A stretch of 64,000 nt of DNA from Microbaculum marinisediminis. Lineage in GTDB: Bacteria; Pseudomonadota; Alphaproteobacteria; Rhizobiales; Tepidamorphaceae. Each line of letters opens with the position of its first letter. The stretch's first letter is position 1. Under the pieces are notes generated by a model. The model searched no databases and was not told the DNA's origin. It saw only the letters and a list, made by a program, of their open reading frames with translations. Below, one piece after another: positions 57,840 to 64,000 of the stretch. A program made the position numbers and the translations under genes. The stretch lies in the NCBI RefSeq assembly GCF_025397915.1, contig NZ_JALIDZ010000005.1:1-64000 (forward strand), read 5' to 3'.

Positions 57840-57978
57840 CGCATCGGCCCGTAACGCGCACACGGCCGAGCCGGTGCTTGCCGCCTGTCCTCGGCTCGCA
57901 GGCCCGCCGCGCAGATACTTGCCCCGCCTGCGATAATCGTCGAGACTTCGCGCTCCGGGGCCTTCAAGTTCGGTCGCA

Positions 57979-59313
57979 ATGCCGTCGTCCTCACCGCCAC
58001 TGCGCCTCCCGTTCTTCTATGGCTGGGTGGTCGTCGCCGTCGCCTTCGTGACGATGGCGGTATCGGTCAACGCCCGCACAGCATTCTCGCTGCTCTATCC
58101 GCCGATCCTCGACGAGTTCGGCTGGCAGCGCGGCGAGACGGCGGGCGCCTTCACCATCGGCTTTCTGGCCGCGACCGGGTTCGCCCCGCTGTTCGGCGTG
58201 TTGATGGACCGGGCCGGACCGCGCGTGGTCATCCCTATGGGGGCGACGATCGTGGCCGCCGGTTTCGTCGCGGCGACGTGGATCGCAACGCCGGTCATGC
58301 TCTATCTCAGCCTCGGGCTGATGGTGGTCGGGGCCTCGGTCGGCATGAGCTATATCGGCCACTCGATGTTCCTGCCCAACTGGTTCGTGCGCAGACGGGG
58401 CCTTGCGATCGGCATCGCCTTTGCCGGCGTCGGCGTGGGGGCGATCGTGTTGCTGCCGGCGACGCAGGGCTACATCGAAACGGCGGGTTGGCGCGCGGCA
58501 TGCCTGGCCATCGCCATCGCGATCGCCGTCGTCGTCATTCCGCTGAACGCATTTTTACAGCGCCGTGCCCCGGCCGATGTCGGCCTGGAGCCGGACGGTG
58601 GTGCGCAGCGGCTGAAGGACGGGACCACCGCGAAACCGGTCGACACGGTGGTGGACCGGGCCTGGGCCGAGACCGAGTGGACACTGCCCAAGGCGCTCGC
58701 CACGGGGCGGTTCTGGTGGATTTCGGCTGGCTATTTCGCCGGCCTGTTCGCCTGGTATTCGGTACAGGTGCACCAGACCCGCTATCTGCTGGACATCGGT
58801 TTCGGGGCGACCGAGGCGGCCTTCGCGCTCGGCCTTGTCGGCCTGTTCGGCATCGGCGGACAGATCGGCGTCGGCGCGCTGTCGGACCGGATCGGGCGGG
58901 AGTGGGGCTGGACGATCGCCTGTCTCGGCTTCGCCGTGTCCTACCTCGCGCTGATCGCGCTCGGCGACAGCCCGACGCACTGGCTCGTCTATGTGATGGT
59001 CGTGGGGCAGGGGCTCGCGGGCTACGGGCTGGCGTCTCTGTTCGGCGCGGTGCCGGCGGAGATCTTCGCCGGCAGGCGGTTCGCCACGATCTTCTCGATG
59101 ATGACCGTGTGCGGAAACATCGGCGCGGGCGTCGGCCCATGGATCACCGGCGTGATCTACGATGCGACCGGGTCCTACAATCCGGCCTTCCTGCTGTGCC
59201 TGGCGATGAGCCTGGTCTCGGCCGCCTGCATCTGGGCGGCCGCCCCGCGCAGGGTTCGCCTCGTCGCCGGCCAGGCGGCAAGGCGTGCGCGGGCCGCCGG
59301 ATCGGCGGCCTAG
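57979..59313 (+). CDS. MFS transporter, monocarboxylate/oxalate-antiporter-like
   Basis: Inner-membrane carrier of 444 residues with twelve helices. The opening FYGWVVVAVAFVTMAVSVNA and the motif PILDEFGWQRGETAGAF mark the OxlT/MCT-like branch of the MFS, followed by motif A LFGVLMDRAGPRVVIPMG and SYIGHSMFLPNWFVRRRGLA. The central loop is charged (QRLKDGTTAKPVDTVVDRAW) as usual for this branch, and the second half repeats with GVGALSDRIGREWGWT. It follows the AraC gene on the same strand. Organic acid transport is likely; the exact substrate cannot be read. Confidence 0.88.
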   Translation: MPSSSPPLRLPFFYGWVVVAVAFVTMAVSVNARTAFSLLYPPILDEFGWQRGETAGAFTIGFLAATGFAPLFGVLMDRAGPRVVIPMGATIVAAGFVAATWIATPVMLYLSLGLMVVGASVGMSYIGHSMFLPNWFVRRRGLAIGIAFAGVGVGAIVLLPATQGYIETAGWRAACLAIAIAIAVVVIPLNAFLQRRAPADVGLEPDGGAQRLKDGTTAKPVDTVVDRAWAETEWTLPKALATGRFWWISAGYFAGLFAWYSVQVHQTRYLLDIGFGATEAAFALGLVGLFGIGGQIGVGALSDRIGREWGWTIACLGFAVSYLALIALGDSPTHWLVYVMVVGQGLAGYGLASLFGAVPAEIFAGRRFATIFSMMTVCGNIGAGVGPWITGVIYDATGSYNPAFLLCLAMSLVSAACIWAAAPRRVRLVAGQAARRARAAGSAA

Positions 59314-59405
59314 CCGCGCTCACCGAGGCCATCTTCGTTCATCGCTAGGGCCTATGGGCGTTTTGTCGCCTTAAGCCGCGGAAGGCTGCGTGGTAGCGTC
59401 CGGCC

Positions 59406-60743
59406 ATGCTCACCGTCCTCGCCGATCGCACCTACCGCCACCTCTTCTCCGCCCAGGTCATAGCCCTCATCGGCACCGGCCTGCTCACCGTCGCGCTGGC
59501 GCTGCTCGCATACGATCTGGCGGGCGAAGAGGCCGGGGCGGTGCTGGGGACGGCGCTGGCCATCAAGATGATCGCCTATGTCGGCGTCTCGCCGATCGTC
59601 GGTGCCTATGCCAGCCGGCTGCCGCGCCGCGCCTTCCTGGTCGTGATGAGCCTGGCGCGCGCCGGCGTGGCGTTGCTGCTGCCCTTCGTTTCCGAGATCT
59701 GGCACATCTATGTGCTGATCTTCCTGCTCCAGTCGGCGTCCGCGGCCTTCACACCGACCTTCCAGGCGACGATCCCCGACGTTTTGCCGGCGGAGAAGGA
59801 CTATACGCGGGCGCTGTCGCTGTCGCGCCTCGCCTATGACCTGGAAAACCTGCTGAGCCCGATGCTCGCGGCCGTACTCCTGACCGTGATCGACTTTCAC
59901 TGGCTGTTCGGCGGAACGGTCTTCGGGTTCCTCGCGGCGGCGGTGCTGGTGGTCTCGGTGCGGCTGCCGCAGCCGCTTCCGACAGAGAGCGGCAAGGGAC
60001 TCTACGACAACATCACGCGCGGTATCCGGATCTATCTCGCGACGCCGCGGCTGCGGGGGCTTCTCGCCCTCAACTTGTCGGCGGCGGCCGCCGGCGCCAT
60101 GGTGATCGTCAACACGGTCGTGCTGGTGCGCGGCTGGCTGGGCCGCACGGACGACGACGTGGCATTGGCGATGGCGTGTTTCGGCGGCGGCTCGATGATC
60201 GCGGCCCTGGCCTTGCCGAGGGTTCTCGACCGGACGCCGGACCGGGCCGTGATGGTGCCGGCGGCGGTGCTTCTGGGCGCGCTCCTGCTCGGGTTCGCGT
60301 GGATCATGACGACCGTCGATGTCGGCATGTGGCCGGTTCTTCTGGTGGTGTGGGCGCTGGCCGGGCTCGCCTATTCCGCGGTTCTGACGCCGACGGGGCG
60401 CCTGTTGCGCCGATCGGCGCAACCCGCCGACAGGCCGGCGGTGTTCGCCGCCCAGTTCGCGCTGTCGCATGCCTGCTGGCTCGTGACCTATCCGATCGCC
60501 GGCTGGCTGGGCGTGATTGCCGGCGCGCCCGTCACCCTGACCGTACTCGGCGTCCTGACGCTTCTCGGCGCCGGTCTTTCGGTCGTGCTATGGCCGGCGC
60601 ACGACCCCGACGAGATCGAGCACACGCATGCCGAGCTCGATCCGGATCATCCGCATCTGCGCGAATATCAGGGAAGCGGGCGCCGCCACGCGCATCCCTA
60701 CGTGATCGACGATCTGCACACGTCCTGGCCGGTTACGCGCTGA
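59406..60743 (+). CDS. MFS transporter with His-rich tail
   Basis: A 445-residue MFS carrier related to EntS/NreB-type exporters. Helix pattern is normal; motif GAYASRLPRRAFLVVMSLAR follows helix two, and YDLENLLSPMLAAVLL lies in the middle. The final ~45 residues after the last helix are cytoplasmic and histidine-rich: HDPDEIEHTHAELDPDHPHL continuing to RRHAHP and DDLH, eight His among many Asp/Glu. Such tails are known in nickel exporters like NreB, so metal export or metal-regulated transport is a reasonable guess. No metal regulator is adjacent. It begins 92 bases after the preceding MFS gene. Confidence 0.83.
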   Translation: MLTVLADRTYRHLFSAQVIALIGTGLLTVALALLAYDLAGEEAGAVLGTALAIKMIAYVGVSPIVGAYASRLPRRAFLVVMSLARAGVALLLPFVSEIWHIYVLIFLLQSASAAFTPTFQATIPDVLPAEKDYTRALSLSRLAYDLENLLSPMLAAVLLTVIDFHWLFGGTVFGFLAAAVLVVSVRLPQPLPTESGKGLYDNITRGIRIYLATPRLRGLLALNLSAAAAGAMVIVNTVVLVRGWLGRTDDDVALAMACFGGGSMIAALALPRVLDRTPDRAVMVPAAVLLGALLLGFAWIMTTVDVGMWPVLLVVWALAGLAYSAVLTPTGRLLRRSAQPADRPAVFAAQFALSHACWLVTYPIAGWLGVIAGAPVTLTVLGVLTLLGAGLSVVLWPAHDPDEIEHTHAELDPDHPHLREYQGSGRRHAHPYVIDDLHTSWPVTR

Positions 60744-60798
60744 CGTCCGGGCGCATGGGGCGTCTTTCTTGCCAAACGCGCTGGCGGTGCGCCGGGCC

Positions 60799-61173
60799 TC
60801 AGCTCGCGACCTTTTCGATCTTCAGAATCCGCCCGGAGGGATCGACGAAGAAGATCTGGATCAGCGGACGATCGCCCGGTCCGCCTACCGTCATGATCCG
60901 CGTCACGAGCCGGCTGTCGCCGCAGCCCTTGGGATTCGGGCCGATAACGATGGTGACGGGAATCGTGAACGTCTCGACGGCCTGGCCGGCCGGCGCGCCG
61001 CGCCGGGCGGACAGGGCCGCCTGACAGGTGTCGCGTGCCACATAGTTCGCGGTCAGCTGGATGGCCCCGCCGTAGGGACCGGTGCGGCGGGCGTAGCTGC
61101 CAGGCCCCTGCGCCAAGGCAAGGTCGGGAAGCACGAGGGCCAGGGCGAGCGCCGCGAGTGCGAAATATTTCAT
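60799..61173 (-). CDS. Small exported hypothetical protein
   Basis: A 124-residue secreted protein with signal peptide (YFALAALALALVLPDLALAQ). The mature part is beta-rich with two Cys (DTCQAAL, KGCGDSRL), VETFTIPVTIVIGPNPKG and LIQIFFVDPSGRILKIEKV. The final segment, with a DPSG turn, has the look of a small ligand-binding or anchoring domain. I do not recognise a family. ATG 61173 follows GAGGAG on the minus strand. It converges on the His-tailed MFS gene and is divergent from the DUF3604 gene. Confidence 0.68.
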   Translation of the reverse strand: MKYFALAALALALVLPDLALAQGPGSYARRTGPYGGAIQLTANYVARDTCQAALSARRGAPAGQAVETFTIPVTIVIGPNPKGCGDSRLVTRIMTVGGPGDRPLIQIFFVDPSGRILKIEKVAS

Positions 61174-61405
61174 GGATCCTCTCCTCGTAACAACAGCGTG
61201 TCAGACAGTTTTCGGTCCGGAATCCGGCTCCCCGTATAGGGCGCGGACAGGGCGACGCAAGTCGACGTATTGGACAGATCCGAACAAATAAAACCCCTTT
61301 GCGAGTTGAAGCTGTCCGTCGGTCGATGTCTAATAAGTGTAGTCGGCGAATTTGAAGAAAAACTATTTTGGCGTTGGAGCGACCCCACTAAGGGAGGAGA
61401 TCACC

Positions 61406-63325
61406 ATGAAGCGCCACGTTGTCTTCAGCACGTTGATCGCATTGGGCTTTGCCGTTCCGGCGACGGCCCAGATCATCCCTTCCGAAGAGTCCCTGTCCGG
61501 TCTCTATCCCGGAAAGGCCTATTCTCCTTACGCGGAACGCAGCTTCCCGGATCAGGTTTTCTGGGGCGACACGCACCTGCACACGCGGCTGTCCGCGGAT
61601 GCGGGGCTGTTCGGCAACATCCTCGGCCTGGACGAGGCCTACCGGTTCGCCCGCGGCGAACAGGTGACGGCCTCCTCCGGCCAGCCGGCGAAACTGTCGC
61701 GACCGCTCGACTGGCTGGTGATCGCCGATCATTCCGACGCGATGGGCTTTGCCGAGGACCTCGCCGAGGGCGCGCCGAATATTCTCGCCTACGACAAGGG
61801 CAAGGAGTGGTACGAGGCCCTGCAGGTCGGTGGACAGACCGCCGCCGCGGCCGCGGTCGACCTGATCACCAATTTTTCGCAGGGAACCATGCCGGAAGGC
61901 ATGCTCGATCACTATTCGCCGGGCGCGAAGACCTATGCGTCCGTCTGGGAGCGGGTAGTGGATACCGCCGAACGCTACAACGAGCCGGGCCGGTTCACGA
62001 CGATCATCGGCTTCGAGTGGACGTCACTGGTGGCCGGCAACAACCTGCACCGCAACGTGCTGCTGCGCGACAATGCCAATCGCGCGCTGCAGGTCGTGCC
62101 CATGGTCACGCAGCCGCCGGTCGGCTCGACCGACCCGCTTGATCTCTACAAGTGGCTGGAGACCTACGAGCAGAAGACCGGGGGATCGGCGCTGGCGATC
62201 GCGCATAACGGCAACCTGTCGAACGGCCTGATGTTCCCGGTCGACGCCCAGTACACCGGCCGGGCCATCGACGCGGCCTATGTCGAGGCGCGCGGCAAGT
62301 GGGAGCCGCTCTACGAATGGACCCAGATCAAGGGCGATGGCGAGGCGCATCCGTTCCTGTCGCCCGACGACTCCTTCGCCGACTACGAGACCTGGGACGT
62401 CGGCAACCTAGATCTGACCCAGGCCAAGACCGACGACATGCTGCAGTTCGAGTATGCCCGCGAAGCGCTCAAGAACGGCCTGGCGCTGAAGCAGACGCTC
62501 GGCACCAATCCCTACAAGTTCGGGGCGGTCGGCTCGACCGATGCCCATACATCGCTGACCGCGATCGAGGAGGACAACTTCTTCGGCAAGGCGACCAACG
62601 TGGAGCCGTCGCCGCAGCGCATGGAGCATGCGTTCATCGAGACCGACCTCGGCGTCTACGAGGACTATCAGCTCGTCGCTTCGGGCTATACCGGTGTGTG
62701 GGCGACGGAGAACACGCGTACCGCGATCTGGGACGCGATGGCGCGCAAGGAGGTCTACGCGACGACGGGACCGCGCATGATCGTGCGCTTCTTCGGCGGG
62801 TGGGGCTTCGAGGACGCCGACATGAACAGCCGCCAGCCGGCCTTCCGCGGCTACGAGAAGGGCGTGCCGATGGGCGAGGACCTTCGCCCGCGCGACGGCG
62901 ATGGCGCACCGACCTTCATGGTCTATGCGCTGCGTGATCCCATCGGGGCCAATCTCGACCGTATCCAGATCGTCAAGGGCTGGATCGACGCCGACGGCGA
63001 GACCCACGAGCAGGTCTATGACGTCGCCTGGTCGCCGGGGCGCGAGCCCGACGCGAACGGCGTATTGCCGGCGGTAGGCAACACGGTCGATATCGCGGCG
63101 GCGAACTGGACCAACACGATTGGTGCCTCAGAATTGGGAACGGTGTGGACCGACCCCGATTTCGATCCGGCGCAATCGGCCTTCTACTACGCGCGGGTTC
63201 TCGAGATCCCGACGCCGCGCTGGGTGGTCTACGATGCGTTCCGCTTCGGGGTAGAGATCCCCGAGGGGGCCGAAACGACCGGTCAAGAGCGAGCCTACAC
63301 CTCGCCGATCTGGTACACTCCGTAG
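61406..63325 (+). CDS. DUF3604 family exported metal-dependent hydrolase-like protein
   Basis: A 639-residue exported protein of DUF3604. The signal peptide (1-22, [16 protein letters not shown]) is followed by [16 protein letters not shown] (H57, H59), a PHP-like metal-binding motif, then [37 protein letters not shown] and [12 protein letters not shown], which continue the His/Asp metal-site series of the fold. The C-terminal region contains [17 protein letters not shown] and [13 protein letters not shown]. Activity for the family is not established; a phosphoesterase or sulfoesterase acting in the periplasm is likely. AGGGAGGAG precedes the ATG. It is often found in large copy number in marine bacteria. 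Confidence 0.88.
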   Translation: MKRHVVFSTLIALGFAVPATAQIIPSEESLSGLYPGKAYSPYAERSFPDQVFWGDTHLHTRLSADAGLFGNILGLDEAYRFARGEQVTASSGQPAKLSRPLDWLVIADHSDAMGFAEDLAEGAPNILAYDKGKEWYEALQVGGQTAAAAAVDLITNFSQGTMPEGMLDHYSPGAKTYASVWERVVDTAERYNEPGRFTTIIGFEWTSLVAGNNLHRNVLLRDNANRALQVVPMVTQPPVGSTDPLDLYKWLETYEQKTGGSALAIAHNGNLSNGLMFPVDAQYTGRAIDAAYVEARGKWEPLYEWTQIKGDGEAHPFLSPDDSFADYETWDVGNLDLTQAKTDDMLQFEYAREALKNGLALKQTLGTNPYKFGAVGSTDAHTSLTAIEEDNFFGKATNVEPSPQRMEHAFIETDLGVYEDYQLVASGYTGVWATENTRTAIWDAMARKEVYATTGPRMIVRFFGGWGFEDADMNSRQPAFRGYEKGVPMGEDLRPRDGDGAPTFMVYALRDPIGANLDRIQIVKGWIDADGETHEQVYDVAWSPGREPDANGVLPAVGNTVDIAAANWTNTIGASELGTVWTDPDFDPAQSAFYYARVLEIPTPRWVVYDAFRFGVEIPEGAETTGQERAYTSPIWYTP

Positions 63326-63362
63326 AACCGGCTTCGACGAGGGGACAGTTTCGCGAGGGGGC

Positions 63363-63815
63363 ATGAGCGGTCTCGACATCTTTGCCTGGATCGTGCTGGG
63401 CGTGCTGTTGATCGCGGCTCTCGTGATCTGGTTCGTGCTGGCCATGCTGCCCGGGCGGATCGCGCGGGCGCGCCAGCATCCGCAGGCTGATGCGGTGAAC
63501 GTGGCCGGCTGGCTGGGGGCGTTGTTCGGCGGCATCTTCTGGCCGCTGGCCCTCGTCTGGGCGTTCTACAAGTCCGAAGCGGCGCAGGTTGGCGGCGTGC
63601 CGGAAGCCGACAACACGGCGGTGGCCAAGCCACCAGCAAGCAAGACGTCGACAGGCAAGACGGCGGCAGCCAAGACGCCAGCAGGCAAGGCGCCAGCAGG
63701 CAAACCCGCGGCGGAAAAGACATCGGCAGGCAAACCATCCGCGGGCAAGACAACGGCACGAAAGAAAGCGGCGGGTAAGCCGCCAACGGGCAAGACGGCG
63801 GAGGCCGACCAATGA
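63363..63815 (+). CDS. DUF3302 membrane protein (YiaW-like) with Lys/Ala repeat tail
   Basis: A 150-residue inner-membrane protein. Residues 1-75 are DUF3302: a hydrophobic helix (IFAWIVLGVLLIAALVIWFV), the loop PGRIARARQHPQADAVNVAG and a second helix (LGALFGGIFWPLALVWAFY). From about residue 90 the tail is a low-complexity repeat of KTAAGK/KPAAGK type units. That tail is far more basic than in E. coli YiaW and could bind nucleic acid or anionic lipid, or simply be disordered. The stop overlaps the ATG of the next gene (ATGA), and the pair matches the yiaW-yiaV gene order of a HlyD-type efflux module. Confidence 0.85.
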   Translation: MSGLDIFAWIVLGVLLIAALVIWFVLAMLPGRIARARQHPQADAVNVAGWLGALFGGIFWPLALVWAFYKSEAAQVGGVPEADNTAVAKPPASKTSTGKTAAAKTPAGKAPAGKPAAEKTSAGKPSAGKTTARKKAAGKPPTGKTAEADQ

Positions 63816-64000
63816 TCGCCTTTCTCACGCTCGTCTATGTCGCGCTGCTTGCCATTCTGGTGAAGCTGAAGGTCCTGCCGAACAAGCCCGGCACCTGGCT
63901 TTCGACGATCGTCTGGATCGTTCTGCTGTTCGTCGTCCTGTTCATTCCCATGCAATGGGGGGCGCCGGCCGGCCCGGCGCGGACGATGACCTACTCGGTG
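63812..64000 (+). CDS. HlyD-family efflux adaptor (YiaV-like), 3' end missing
   Basis: Only the first 63 residues are in the window. They give the N-terminal two hydrophobic segments and the conserved stretch LVKLKVLPNKPGTW, VWIVLLFVVLFIPMQWGAP, and AGPARTMTYSV, which is the start of membrane-fusion proteins encoded with DUF3302 proteins. The second helix anchors the periplasmic adaptor. ATG 63812 overlaps the previous stop. Such adaptors export aromatic acids or other small compounds with an outer-membrane partner. The rest of the gene, including the barrel and hairpin domains, lies beyond the right edge. Confidence 0.83.
   Translation, partial: MIAFLTLVYVALLAILVKLKVLPNKPGTWLSTIVWIVLLFVVLFIPMQWGAPAGPARTMTYSV

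Noticed and set aside
63600-63800. Lys/Ala repeats as a CRISPR-like or minisatellite array
   Set aside because: The repeats are irregular and coding, in frame within the DUF3302 protein, with no spacers.

Overview
The window is GC-rich (codon third positions overwhelmingly G or C) and reads as ordinary chromosome of an alphaproteobacterium, most likely of the order Hyphomicrobiales (Rhizobiales). The grounds are gene content: the dgcN-dgcA D-glutamate pair, a DUF992 protein, extensin-like and YkuD envelope proteins with twin-arginine or lipoprotein signals, a CIO-type cytochrome bd, an ArsR-methyltransferase fusion beside metF-metH, and dispersed ATGCCCGGG-type palindromes. I do not assign a genus. 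I see no rRNA, tRNA, CRISPR array, integrase, transposase or phage gene, and no compositional break suggesting a recent island.

Layout. 1-2.5 kb: thiE (cut by the window edge) and thiD, coupled by an ATGA overlap to a lone TRAP solute-binding protein. 2.6-12.5 kb: a REP-like double palindrome, a fumarylacetoacetase-fold hydrolase, an aberrant oleate hydratase, an MntP-type manganese exporter, an SDR lacking its catalytic Tyr, a lipid-A-type metallophosphatase with a glycosyltransferase, a PLP dehydratase, a hypothetical protein and an MFS carrier. 12.5-14.8 kb: a 77-bp tandem repeat, then dgcN-dgcA. 14.9-18.9 kb: a four-gene MlaE/F/D-type lipid transporter with a PqiC-like lipoprotein. 19-21.4 kb: cydAB. 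21.4-24.8 kb: divergent oxyR and katG. 25-29.4 kb: a putative HExxH protein, leuD, a DUF302 protein, a SleB-type hydrolase and a sulfotransferase-like protein.

29.7-36.8 kb: a membrane coiled-coil protein coupled to a ClpP-fold protein, cardiolipin synthase, two paralogous secreted CRGCVG proteins flanking a DUF423 gene, and a dienelactone hydrolase. 36.8-40.3 kb: LysE exporter, tag, a B3/B4 protein, an enoyl-CoA hydratase-like protein and trmO. 40.4-46.2 kb: methionine operon (ArsR-methyltransferase, metF, metH) behind a perfect 20-bp palindrome. 46.2-53 kb: an envelope-rich stretch with a 27-residue membrane peptide, two extensin-like proteins carrying a complete LAS-type zinc-peptidase motif, lipoproteins, a lysozyme-inhibitor-like protein, an L,D-transpeptidase and a DUF992 fusion. 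53-64 kb: an arylsulfatase, secreted hypotheticals, an AraC regulator, two MFS carriers, a DUF3604 protein, and a DUF3302/HlyD pair cut by the right edge.

The genes that clearly act together are thiE-thiD, dgcN-dgcA, the Mla-type operon, cydAB, oxyR/katG, the methionine operon and the YiaW/YiaV-like pair. The best candidates for undescribed biology are the peptidoglycan-related cluster at 46-53 kb (two putative LAS-fold hydrolases beside an L,D-transpeptidase), the translationally coupled membrane/ClpP-fold pair at 29.7-31.8 kb, and the secreted CRGC proteins. All three are inferences from motifs and context; nothing here is proof of a new system.
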